DNA of 64,000 nt from Sulfopaludibacter sp963815475 (lineage in GTDB: Bacteria; Acidobacteriota; Terriglobia; Bryobacterales; Bryobacteraceae): positions 1,426,001 to 1,490,000 of the forward strand of contig CAWFHD010000003.1 in NCBI GenBank assembly GCA_963815475.1, read 5' to 3'. Of the stretch, positions 47,246 to 55,408 are shown piece after piece. A program made the position numbers and the translations under genes. Numbering within the stretch: the stretch's first letter is position 1; each line of letters starts with the position of its first letter. Under the pieces are notes generated by a model that saw only the letters and a list, made by a program, of their open reading frames with translations, was not told the DNA's origin and made no database searches.

Positions 47246-49142
47246 CTACCACAACACCCGCCGCAGTCGCGAGTCGAAATACATCCGATACCGCTCCAAC
47301 TCCGCAAATGTGTAAAACGGTCGGAACGCGTTTCGCTGTTGCGCCACCGGCTCGTTGTCGATCTGGAAGATCGACGCGCTGCTCGCCACCGGCTTCATTA
47401 GCCTGTCCAGTTCGTCGTCGTTTGCCGGAATGTCCGACAACCACTTGTGCGGGTCCTCCTGCCCGTACACCACCGGCCCGCGCATGATCGCAATCCGGTT
47501 CGGATGCTGCTCGTCGATCGGCATGCGCCGGAAGTGAAGCGGGATCGTGATCGCCACAGTGTCACCCGATTTCCATTCGCGCTCGACCGTCGCCCACTGG
47601 CCCGGACGAATCTCCACCGTCTCCGCCTGGCCGTTGACCTTGACGCTCATGCCCTTCGACCAGCCCGGCACTCGCAATTTCAAGGCGAAGGACGCCGGCC
47701 GGTCCATTATCAGGCTCAGTGTGCTGCTGTCGGCCTCGGGAAACCCAGTTGTCTGCACCACCTTCACCGCGCCCGACGGTCCCTTCCACTCCACTTCCGA
47801 CGGCAAATACAGGTTCACGAACAGCGACTTCGGATCGCGGAAATAGATGAGGTTCGAGTACTCCGTAATGTTCTGGAAGTACGTGCCCGAGCAGCACGTG
47901 TACGCGTTGCGCGAGTAGTATTTCAGGCTTGAACCCAGGTGATAATCCATGTAGTACATGTGCGTTCCGCGGTCTTTGATCTGCAGTGCCGCGCCCACCC
48001 CGTTGTACAGAAGCCGCTCGATCCAGTCGCCGTACCGCGCTTCGCCCGTGTACATCATGAGGTACTTCGACACTTTGAACGCCGCCCACGAATCGCACGG
48101 GCACTCGAAGCTGGCCGAATAAATCTCCAGCGAATCGCCCAGCGCCCCGTCGCTATAAACAAAACGCTCGTCCGGACCGTAGCCGCCGGTTGCATAAGTC
48201 TGGCGCCGCTGCATCCAGTCGTAGAAATTTTTCAGGATGGTCAGATATTTCGCGTCGCCTGTCACGTCGTACGCCAACGCTGCGCTGGCGAGGCTGTTGC
48301 AGTGGCTGTACGCGTGTACGCCCTGGGCGTCTTTGGGGTCGCGCCGTTGCGGCGAACTTGTCCCAATAGGCTGGATACAGCCAGACGTCCGCAAACTCCT
48401 TGTACATCGAATTGCCCGTGAGTTGGTAAGTCCGATACAGGTTCTCGCCCATCGTGTACCATTCGCCAGGACGGCCCGAGTGCAACTCCCACGGCTGTCG
48501 GTTGGCCGGCACGCGGTCACGATTGAAGTTCGCCGACGCCGCCTCCGTGATCCTGTCGCATAGCGCCAGCGCGTCGGGATGCCCGGCATAAGAGTGCATG
48601 TCCGCCAAACCGCCCACCAGCTTTTCGTACGCATAGTGGCCCAGCCCGGCCGTTGCGCCTCCTGCCGCCGCGCGTCCGCCGCCGCGCGCCGCGCCGCGCG
48701 ACATCCCCGGCCAGCACTTGGCGTACTCGCTCACAAGCGTATTGGCCTTCTCCAGCAGTTCCTTGTCGCCGTAGGCCCGCTGCATTCGCGCCATCGACTG
48801 CAGCCACTGTCCGAATACAGTGTTCGAGTTCGGACTACACCAGCCGCCCAGCGCGCGCCCCGGTGCGTCGGAAGTTCCGGCCGCCACGCGATACCCATGC
48901 AGGATGTCGTCGTTCGACACTCCGAGGTAGTAATCCCGGCCCGCCGTTGCCTGCCGCTGCCAGAAACTCGGGCGCAGGCTCACGCCATTGTAGTCAAACG
49001 GCTCGATCACCACTTTTTTGTAAGGAGTCGTTTTCGCCGGTGTCTCCGCCGCCACGCTCTGTGCCGAAAGCACGCCCTGCACCACAGGCGCGAGTGCGCC
49101 TACCGTTCCCAGGAATTCGCGCCTGCCCAATTTCTCATCCAT
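47246..49142 (-). pseudogene. Glycoside hydrolase family 127-type (DUF1680) exported glycosidase, one frameshift
   Basis: About 630 residues over two frames. The first frame starts at 49142 (ATG, with AGGGAGGT 8 bases upstream) with a twin-arginine type signal (GRREFLGTVGALAPVV) and the family N-terminus (IEPFDYNGVSLRPSFWQRQ). The second carries YSHCNSLASAALAYDVTGD, SFECPCDSW and YTCCSGTYFQNITEY, where the CC pair and nearby CPC fit the Zn-bound cysteine nucleophile of beta-L-arabinofuranosidases, and the C-terminal beta domains. The frame changes near 48345, explained by one surplus base. It likely acts on plant arabinan-type glycans, in line with the sulfatase at the window start. It sits oddly between motA and motB. 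Confidence 0.85.
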
Positions 49143-49404
49143 TTTGGCCACCTCCCTGTCCCGCCCGCGCGGGTCGGGCTCCGGCAGCGGCCGGCTCCGG
49201 CGGCGAGCGCCCTCAGCCTATCACACCGGCACAGGTCGCGCTGCCAGCAGTTCTTTGCGATGACAAGAGTCCTTCAGTTTCGTTTTCGGATTTCAAAGAC
49301 AGTCAGATGTGCTTATTCCTGGAAGAAGTGGCATGCGCCTTGCCCTCGAAGCATCACCGCCGCACTCGACGCCGCCAATGCTGACGTTTGGGGAGGGATC
49401 GGAT

Positions 49405-50208
49405 TTACGGCGCCGATGGGGTAGGCTTACCGGGCGCGCCTGCCGCAGGCTGAGCCTCAGCCTTGGCCGGTGCATCCACTCCCGGGGTGTTCTGGTTGTA
49501 AATCAGTAGCGAAATGCGCCGGTTGGAAGCGTCCTCGGGTTTGTTCGGAAGCCGGGGTTGCTGATCGGCGAACCCTCGCACCTGAAAAACCTGGCCGTCG
49601 CGCAGGCCCTCCGCCTGCATGAACTGACGAGCCTGGTTGGCACGGTCGCAGGACAGTTCCCAGTTACTGTAGCTGGCCGCGCTAATGTACTTCTTATTGT
49701 CCGTATGCCCCTCAATCATCATCCGGTTAGGCAGTTTTCCGAGCTCTCCCGCAAGGCGCTGCAACAGGACAAAGCCACGTTCCGTGGGTTTTGGGCTGCC
49801 GCTTTCGAAGAACATGCCTTTTTCGGTCTCCATCAACTCGATGCGCAGCCCTTCGGGGGTCACTGTAATCGAGATCTGATTCTTCATGTCGTCGAAGTGG
49901 GGCATCGACTTGAGGGCTTTCTCCAGCTCTTCCTTCAGCTTCGGCATGTCATCCTTGCCCACTGGGACAGTCTTGTCTGTGCCCGCCTTATCGGTGCCGG
50001 CCAGCTTACCCGTGCCGGCCGGATCCTTGAAATAGCCGGCCACGGCTTCCTGCACCTTGGCGTTGGAGTTCATCAGCCACAATACGATGAACAACGCCAT
50101 CATGGCCGTCACAAAATCGGCATAGGCCACTTTCCAGGCTCCGCCATGGTGGCCATGGCCCACAACTTTCTTCCTGATAATAATCGGCCTGGCTTTGTCG
50201 TCGGGCAT
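49405..50208 (-). CDS. motB: Flagellar motor stator protein MotB
   Basis: 267 residues. N-terminal cytoplasmic basic segment (RPIIIRKKVVGHGHHGGAWK), one membrane span with the proton-binding Asp in YADFVTAMMALFIVLWLM, a plug/linker region and an OmpA-like peptidoglycan-binding domain (MMIEGHTDNKKY, SCDRANQARQFM, NRRISLLIYN). An Ala/Pro-rich tail ends it. It anchors the MotA/MotB stator to the cell wall. It is divergent from flgM, and TCCGATAA lies upstream on its strand (50247-50240). Confidence 0.94.
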   Translation of the reverse strand: MPDDKARPIIIRKKVVGHGHHGGAWKVAYADFVTAMMALFIVLWLMNSNAKVQEAVAGYFKDPAGTGKLAGTDKAGTDKTVPVGKDDMPKLKEELEKALKSMPHFDDMKNQISITVTPEGLRIELMETEKGMFFESGSPKPTERGFVLLQRLAGELGKLPNRMMIEGHTDNKKYISAASYSNWELSCDRANQARQFMQAEGLRDGQVFQVRGFADQQPRLPNKPEDASNRRISLLIYNQNTPGVDAPAKAEAQPAAGAPGKPTPSAP

Positions 50209-50309
50209 GAGTGGACCTACAGCTTACGTTTCAGCTTGCTTATCGGACACTCGTCGGCCGCTGTCGGAAAATTGCTAATCGACGAGATTTCGGCGCTCAA
50301 TTTTCCCCG

Positions 50310-50335
50310 AAAAGTCTGGAACAGTGACCGATATG
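50310..50335 (+). promoter_or_regulatory. Sigma-28-like box upstream of flgM
   Basis: GAAAAGTC, 10 bases, then ACCGATAT. It is partial to the FliA consensus and lies about 90 bases before flgM. Confidence 0.4.
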
Positions 50336-50422
50336 AGACTATTGCAGGGGTAGTCCGTTTGGCCCACCATGTGCTTTGATGGTGGGAGTCCAGGCGGCGC
50401 AGGCCCCCGAGGTCCATACGCT

Positions 50423-50752
50423 ATGCGAATTGTCGATACAAATCAAACCGGTGGCAGCTCACCGGCACAAACCAGTCGTACCGGTGCAACACGGCCGGTC
50501 GATTCCACCGGTTCCAAAAGCTCGGGCAGCGGAAAAGTCTCTCAGTCGGGCGATAGCGTCCAGCTTTCGGGGTTTTCCGGCAAGGTGTCGCAAAGCCTCC
50601 AGACTGACGCTTCGGCGCGCGCGCAAAAAGTAGCCCAGATCGCGTCTGCCGTGAAATCAGGCACTTACAAGGTGGATGCCAAGGCCGTGAGCCGCGCCAT
50701 CGTGGACCATGCCATAACCGGCGGAGCAGATAAAGATGGAGACGGCAAGTAG
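50423..50752 (+). CDS. flgM: Anti-sigma-28 factor FlgM
   Basis: 109 residues. Binds FliA (sigma-28) until the hook is complete and is then exported. The start at 50423 gives the family opening MRIVDTNQTGG; the C-terminal half has the FliA-binding pattern DASARAQKVAQIASAVKSGT followed by YKVDAKAVSRAIVDHAI. The middle is Ser/Gly-rich and probably unfolded, as known for FlgM. It overlaps the next gene by 17 bases. Confidence 0.88.
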   Translation: MRIVDTNQTGGSSPAQTSRTGATRPVDSTGSKSSGSGKVSQSGDSVQLSGFSGKVSQSLQTDASARAQKVAQIASAVKSGTYKVDAKAVSRAIVDHAITGGADKDGDGK

Positions 50753-51122
50753 CTTTGCGGCTTCCGAGTCCCCGGCGGAATGGATCGCCGAGGCCAGCCG
50801 CTCGCTTGGGCAAGTGGAGCGAATGCTCCTCGATCCCACGGCGCGCGATATCGAATTCTGCCGTTCGGCACTTCACCAGGCCACACAGCGCTTGGACTCG
50901 CTGCGCACCGCCTTGGCCGGATCTGACGCCAGCCAGCGCAGTCCTCTCATGCTGAAATCGGCGGCTCATTTGTGCACGCAGGTCTCCTCCATCGCGATTC
51001 TGCTGGATCGCGCGGCCGCATTCCACGCCGGCATGCTGCAATCCATGATGCAGGCGGCGCGTCCGGAACACACTCCCGGTCCGTTGCGAGAAACGGCCCC
51101 GCGCGTGCACTTGGACGCGTAA
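50736..51122 (+). CDS. FlgN-like flagellar chaperone
   Basis: 128 residues, predicted all helical. By position (between flgM and flgK, overlapping flgM by 17 bases and ending directly before flgK) it should be the FlgN-type export chaperone for FlgK and FlgL. Sequence similarity to FlgN cannot be shown by eye, but length and helical, Leu/Ala/Gln-rich make-up agree (EFCRSALHQATQRLDSLRTA). Confidence 0.65.
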   Translation: METASSFAASESPAEWIAEASRSLGQVERMLLDPTARDIEFCRSALHQATQRLDSLRTALAGSDASQRSPLMLKSAAHLCTQVSSIAILLDRAAAFHAGMLQSMMQAARPEHTPGPLRETAPRVHLDA

Positions 51123-52502
51123 ATGTCCAACCTGTTTTCCTCCATCAGTAGCGCGGGGAATGCCTTGGCAGCCTTCGAGAACGCGCTGACGGTTTCCCAG
51201 AATAACGTCGCCAATTCCGCTACGCCGGGATACGCTGCGCAACGGCTTTCGCTCCAGTCCCAGCCCTTCGACGTTCGATCGGGTCTGATGGGCGGCGTCA
51301 CGGGGACGCAGGTGGACAGCGCGCGCGACGTCTTCGCGGAGCAGACGGTACAGCGCGAATCCACAGCCCTGGGGCAGTGGAGCCAGCAGGTGAGTACGCT
51401 GTCGCCACTGCAAGACAATTTCGACCTCAGCGGCCAGACCGGCATCCCGGCGGCATTGAGCCAGTTCACTACGGCGGCCTCGGCGTGGAGTTCCGCGCCC
51501 AACGACCAATCGGCACGGCAGGATGTTCTGACCGCGGCGCAAACCGTGGCGCAGACCTTCAACCAAACCAGCACCGCTCTCTCCAACGCGGTGACCAGCG
51601 CCGATGGGCAGCTCCAAAGCCTGGCGAATCAGGTGAACACGCTGGCAGCGCAGATCGCGAAGGACAATCAGCACCGCAGTGGATCGGGCACGCCGGATCC
51701 CAGCGTCGATGCCGACCTCTATAATTCGCTCGAACAGCTCTCGCAAATCGCGCCGATCACTACGCTGAAGCAGAACGACGGCTCCATGACGGTGCTCATC
51801 GGTGGACAAACCCCACTGGTGATGGGCGACACGGCTTATAGCATCGGAACCAGTGCGGCGGGCGCGCCCAGCGCGCAGGTTTTGGATTCGAACGGAAACG
51901 ACATCACGTCGCAAATCGGCAGCGGAAGTATGGGTGGATTGCTGCAGGCGCGCAATGGAGTGATGTCGACAGTGGGCGCCAGCCTGAACCAGTTGGCGCA
52001 ATCGGTGGCGGACCGCGTGAACGGCCTGCTGACCTCGGGCAACGTCAGCGACGGACCTCCGCCAGTTACGGGCGTCCCTATTTTTACCTATACGCCGGGA
52101 GCGCCGGCGGCCAGCATGGCAGTCGATCCGAACGTCACGCCGGCGCAGCTCGCGGCCATCGCCCCGGGACCGCCCGAGACCGGCAACGGAATCGCGATGA
52201 GCCTGGCCAACCTGGGCACGCCGCAAAGCCCTGCCGACGAAGTGAACGGCATGAGCTACTCGCAGTTCTTCGGCAACATCGCGGCGCAAGTGGGGGCGGC
52301 CATATCCACCGCGACGAATAACCAATCGGTGCAGCAAAGCGTCGTAACCCAGGCGCAGAATCTGCGGACCCAGTCGTCGGGTGTGTCGCTCGACCAGGAG
52401 GCCATTCAGGTGCTGGAGTTCCAACGATCGTATGAGGCGGCGTCCAAGATGGTCACCGTGCTCGACGAGTTGACCCAGACAGTAGTGGCGATGATTCACT
52501 AG
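51123..52502 (+). CDS. flgK: Flagellar hook-associated protein 1 (FlgK)
   Basis: 459 residues. Joins hook and filament. The N-terminal heptad region and flagellar rod/hook motif are present (ALTVSQNNVANSATPGYAAQ), and the C-terminal coiled coil closes the protein (AIQVLEFQRSYEAASKMVTV, LDELTQTVVAMIH). The start codon follows the previous stop without a gap. The variable central domain is rather short for FlgK. Confidence 0.93.
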   Translation: MSNLFSSISSAGNALAAFENALTVSQNNVANSATPGYAAQRLSLQSQPFDVRSGLMGGVTGTQVDSARDVFAEQTVQRESTALGQWSQQVSTLSPLQDNFDLSGQTGIPAALSQFTTAASAWSSAPNDQSARQDVLTAAQTVAQTFNQTSTALSNAVTSADGQLQSLANQVNTLAAQIAKDNQHRSGSGTPDPSVDADLYNSLEQLSQIAPITTLKQNDGSMTVLIGGQTPLVMGDTAYSIGTSAAGAPSAQVLDSNGNDITSQIGSGSMGGLLQARNGVMSTVGASLNQLAQSVADRVNGLLTSGNVSDGPPPVTGVPIFTYTPGAPAASMAVDPNVTPAQLAAIAPGPPETGNGIAMSLANLGTPQSPADEVNGMSYSQFFGNIAAQVGAAISTATNNQSVQQSVVTQAQNLRTQSSGVSLDQEAIQVLEFQRSYEAASKMVTVLDELTQTVVAMIH

Positions 52503-52520
52503 TTCGGTAAGAGATTTCCC

Positions 52521-53450
52521 ATGCTATCTTCCATCAACACCTCCGGACAGCAGTTTCTGGACGCGATGAATAACATCCAGTCGCGGCTCAACACGGCGCA
52601 GCAGCAGATTTCCACGGGCCTCAAGGTCAACCAGGCGTCTGACGCGCCGGACCAGCTTAGCCCCATTCTGCAATTGCACGCCTCAATACACGCGAATACG
52701 GACGCGCAAACCCGTCTGGGCACGGCGCAGGCGGAAGTGAATGCGGGAGCGGCGGCGCTTTCGAGTTCGGTGGACCTGTTGCAGCAGGCGTCGGTCTTGG
52801 CCTCCGAAGGCCTGGGCGTCAGCCAGACGGCGGCCACGCGCGCCACCATGGCGCAGAGCGTGGAAGGCCTGATGCAGCAGATGGTGGCCAACAGCCAGAC
52901 CAGCGTGGAGGGACGGTACGTTTTCAGCGGCGATCAGGACCAGTCGGCGCTGTACCAGTTGAACCTCGCCTCACCCACGGGCGTGGACCGGTTGGCCGTT
53001 TCGCCGTCCACCCGCCTGGTGCAGGGCGCGGATGGCTCGCAGTTCTCCACCTCTCGCAGCGCCAACGATATCTTCGACCATCGCAACGCCGATGACACGC
53101 CGGCTTCCGACAACGTGTTCGCGGCCTTGAACGGATTGTATACGGCGCTGAACAACAACGATACTGCCGGTATCCAGGCATCGGTCACGGCACTGAGCAC
53201 CGCCGCTAGTTATATGAATGGCCAACTGGCGTTCTACGGCCAGGCGCAGAATCGGGTGAGCGCGGGACTGACGCAGGCGCAGAGCATGAACGTGGCCCTG
53301 CAGGCCGATCTGAGCAGCCGCCAGGACGCCGATACCACCCAGTCCATCACGGAATTGACGCAGGCGCAGACGCAGATGCAGGCCGCCCTGGCAGCGCAGG
53401 CGCGCATGCCGCAGCAGTCATTGTTCAGCGTGCTGCCCAACGGCGGATAA
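52521..53450 (+). CDS. flgL: Flagellar hook-associated protein 3 (FlgL)
   Basis: 309 residues. Flagellin-like N-terminus (AMNNIQSRLNTAQQQISTG) and C-terminus (DADTTQSITELTQAQTQMQA) that form the coiled-coil core; the middle carries the FSGDQDQSALYQ pattern seen in FlgL. Second hook-filament junction protein, 18 bases downstream of flgK. Confidence 0.93.
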   Translation: MLSSINTSGQQFLDAMNNIQSRLNTAQQQISTGLKVNQASDAPDQLSPILQLHASIHANTDAQTRLGTAQAEVNAGAAALSSSVDLLQQASVLASEGLGVSQTAATRATMAQSVEGLMQQMVANSQTSVEGRYVFSGDQDQSALYQLNLASPTGVDRLAVSPSTRLVQGADGSQFSTSRSANDIFDHRNADDTPASDNVFAALNGLYTALNNNDTAGIQASVTALSTAASYMNGQLAFYGQAQNRVSAGLTQAQSMNVALQADLSSRQDADTTQSITELTQAQTQMQAALAAQARMPQQSLFSVLPNGG

Positions 53451-53468
53451 GTTCTTCCAGCCGGCCAA

Positions 53469-53494
53469 TAAAAAGTTACGGAATCGTCCGATAA
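53469..53494 (+). promoter_or_regulatory. Sigma-28-like promoter of cheY
   Basis: TAAAAAGT, 10 bases, then TCCGATAA, close to the FliA consensus. It lies 21 bases before the cheY start and in the 64-base gap after flgL. This is the best of the boxes seen here. Confidence 0.6.
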
Positions 53495-53514
53495 GGTATT
53501 GGAGAGATCAATAC

Positions 53515-53880
53515 ATGGACGTTCTGATCGTTGACGATTCGGCTGCAATTCGCAAGATCCTTCGCCGCGTGCTGCAACAGGCGGAGATTCCCCTGGGCCA
53601 GATTTACGAAGCTGGCGACGGCAAGGAAGCCGTCGAAAGCCTCAAGAATCAAATGGTGCAGTTGATTCTGTCGGATATCAACATGCCTAACATGGATGGC
53701 CTGCAACTCCTCGGAGAACTGAAAGCCCATCCGGAATGGAAGAACGTGCCAGTGGTCATGATCACCACGGAAGGCAGCCAGGCAAAGGTCCTGGAGGCCG
53801 TCACCCTGGGAGCCGTGGGCTACGTACGCAAACCATTCACCGCCGAGCAGATCAAAGAAAAGCTCACCGGTATCATCTGA
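53515..53880 (+). CDS. cheY: Chemotaxis response regulator CheY
   Basis: 121 residues, a single receiver domain: acidic pocket LIVDDSAAIRKIL, phospho-Asp in LILSDINMPNMDGL, Thr in VVMITTEG and Lys in YVRKPFTAEQIKEKL. Phosphorylated by CheA, it binds the flagellar switch. Followed after 9 bases by a cheX gene whose product would dephosphorylate it. Confidence 0.93.
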   Translation: MDVLIVDDSAAIRKILRRVLQQAEIPLGQIYEAGDGKEAVESLKNQMVQLILSDINMPNMDGLQLLGELKAHPEWKNVPVVMITTEGSQAKVLEAVTLGAVGYVRKPFTAEQIKEKLTGII

Positions 53881-53889
53881 GGGGACACC

Positions 53890-54417
53890 ATGACGATTGA
53901 CAACAACAAGATAGCTGAATTCGTGCGCTCCTCCGCGGCGGAAGTGTTTACGACCATGCTGGGGTTGGAGTTGGAGCCGGCGCCCGAGCATGTGGACCCA
54001 AGCGACCCGGCAGTTTCCGAAGGCGTGCTGACCTTCATCGGATTGGCTGGCCCATGGACCGGCGCTGGCGCCATTTCATGCAGTGCCGAGCTGGCCTGCC
54101 AGCTCTGTGCCGCTTTCCTGATGATGGATGCGCCCGCGGTAAACGAAGAAGTGCTGGATGCCATGGGCGAACTGACCAACATGATCATCGGCAATTTCAA
54201 AACGATGGCCGAAGAACTCCTTGGCCCACTCTGCCTGAGCATCCCCACCGTGATCTATGGCCGCAATTTCACCTCGCGCAGCACCGGCCACAACGCATGG
54301 GTCGTACTGCCGTTCAAGTGCAAGGGCGAAATGATCGAGATCCGCGTGTGCCTGGCCCCTTCAAAGGGTTCCTCGCACCGAGTGACGCTCTCGCACCCGG
54401 TTCACGCCGGAGTCTAA
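53890..54417 (+). CDS. cheX: CheX-type chemotaxis phosphatase
   Basis: 175 residues. CheX/CheC/FliY-family proteins dephosphorylate CheY-P. The pattern with acidic and Asn residues is present in EEVLDAMGELTNMIIGNFKT, the E-x3-N active-site helix of the family. The N-terminus (AEVFTTMLGLELE) is also typical. It is adjacent to cheY, its probable substrate. A strong terminator follows. Confidence 0.88.
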   Translation: MTIDNNKIAEFVRSSAAEVFTTMLGLELEPAPEHVDPSDPAVSEGVLTFIGLAGPWTGAGAISCSAELACQLCAAFLMMDAPAVNEEVLDAMGELTNMIIGNFKTMAEELLGPLCLSIPTVIYGRNFTSRSTGHNAWVVLPFKCKGEMIEIRVCLAPSKGSSHRVTLSHPVHAGV

Positions 54418-54444
54418 AGCAGAAGGATCACCAAACGCAATTGG

Positions 54445-54475
54445 AAAGGGCAGGCTCGAAAGGGCCTGCCCTTTT
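54445..54475 (+). terminator. Rho-independent terminator after cheX
   Basis: Stem AAAGGGCAGGC / GCCTGCCCTTT with a loop of about 8 bases followed by a T-run. It ends the cheY-cheX unit. Confidence 0.9.
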
Positions 54476-54487
54476 TGCATTTTCAGT

Positions 54488-54515
54488 GCCGCCGGTGGTC
54501 GAAGCCACCGGCGGC
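54488..54515. repeat. GCCGGTGG-type hairpin
   Basis: Perfect 11-bp stem GCCGCCGGTGG / CCACCGGCGGC with a 6-base loop. Same stem core as the terminator at 9756 and the stem-loop at 18611. It has no strong T-run, so its function is uncertain. Confidence 0.75.
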
Positions 54516-54544
54516 TTTGTCTTGTGGTTTGGTGTGGATCGAAG

Positions 54545-54751
54545 CTATGCAGCGATGCGGCGGGTGGTGGTGGCGCGGCGCGGGGCACACCGCTTCCGCG
54601 ATCTGCGGCGGATGGGGCCTTCGGTGGTGACGTGCGGCCGCTCGATGTACTCCTCCAGGGCCTGGATGAGTTTGATCAGCATATCGTGGCGCTTGCGGAG
54701 AGCTTCCAGTTTGTCGGCGATCTTTTGATCCATAGGCCACTTATCGTCCAT
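54545..54751 (-). CDS. Small helical, Arg-rich protein, unknown
   Basis: 68 residues. The first half is an amphipathic helix (KIADKLEALRKRHDMLIKLI then QALEEYIERP); the second half is strongly basic (RRRSRKRCAPRRATTTRR). No family recognised. It is divergent from cheW. A second ATG (MDQKIADKL) at 54733 could be the start, since a FliA-like box (TAAAGGTC-N11-GACGATAA) overlaps the first ATG on this strand. It might bind nucleic acid or a chemotaxis partner; this is a guess from composition. Confidence 0.5.
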   Translation of the reverse strand: MDDKWPMDQKIADKLEALRKRHDMLIKLIQALEEYIERPHVTTEGPIRRRSRKRCAPRRATTTRRIAA

Positions 54752-54799
54752 TTCGCGCCGACCTTTAGTGAGATTTGAAGCGGCGAAAGAGTGACTCGA

Positions 54800-55348
54800 A
54801 TGACCGATAAGATGCAACGGAAGATCAATATGCAAACCACCACCGCCACCAGCCATAGCGGCCGTGCCGCCACCGCGGAGCGCCACATCGAGAAGTACCT
54901 TTCGTTCCACGTGGGCGTCGAAGAGTTCGCGATTGGCGTGCTCGCCGTGCGCGAAATCATGGGCGTGCAGGACATCACTGCGGTCCCCCAGACACCTTCG
55001 TTCGTGAAGGGTATCATCAACCTCCGCGGCAAGGTGGTGCCGGTGATCGATCTGCGGCTGAAGTTCGGCATGCCGTCGATGGAATACACGCAGCGCACCT
55101 GCATCATCGTGGTGGAAGTGGCCGGCGAATCCGGGCGCATGCTGATGGGCATTGTGGTGGACTCGGTTTCCGAAGTGCTCAACGTCTCGCCTGGCGATAT
55201 CGAGAGCACACCGGATTTCGGCGAAGGCGTCACCATCCCCTACCTGCTCGGCATCGCCAAGAGCAAGGGCAAGGTGAAGATCCTGCTGGACATTGAGAAG
55301 GTGTTGAACACGGCCGAGATCACCGGCCTGGGCTCCCTGGTTCACTAA
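54800..55348 (+). CDS. cheW: Chemotaxis coupling protein CheW
   Basis: About 182 residues; a GTG at 54791 is also in frame. After a Thr/Ser-rich extension of about 30 residues, the CheW fold begins (YLSFHVGVEEFAIGVLAVRE, PQTPSFVKGIINLRGKVVPV, DLRLKFGMP). It links receptors to CheA. It stands alone between two divergent or convergent minus-strand genes, 2 kb before the MCP and cheA. Confidence 0.92.
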   Translation: MTDKMQRKINMQTTTATSHSGRAATAERHIEKYLSFHVGVEEFAIGVLAVREIMGVQDITAVPQTPSFVKGIINLRGKVVPVIDLRLKFGMPSMEYTQRTCIIVVEVAGESGRMLMGIVVDSVSEVLNVSPGDIESTPDFGEGVTIPYLLGIAKSKGKVKILLDIEKVLNTAEITGLGSLVH

Positions 55349-55365
55349 AAGACCGAAAACGTAAG

Positions 55366-55408
55366 AATGGGCCAGATTAGTTGACAGTGTCAACTAATCT
55401 GGCCCATT
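55366..55408. terminator. 43-bp perfect palindrome between cheW and the HDOD gene
   Basis: Arms of 21 bp (left arm 55366-55386, right arm 55388-55408) around a single G. The centre reads TTGACA-G-TGTCAA. The right arm reaches the stop codon of the convergent gene. It can serve as a terminator for both genes. No long T-run follows, so it may also be a cruciform or protein site. Confidence 0.7.

Noticed and set aside
50421..52499. 692-codon minus-strand open frame opposite flgM-flgN-flgK
   Set aside because: Antisense to recognised flagellar genes; Arg/His-rich shadow with no recognisable motif.
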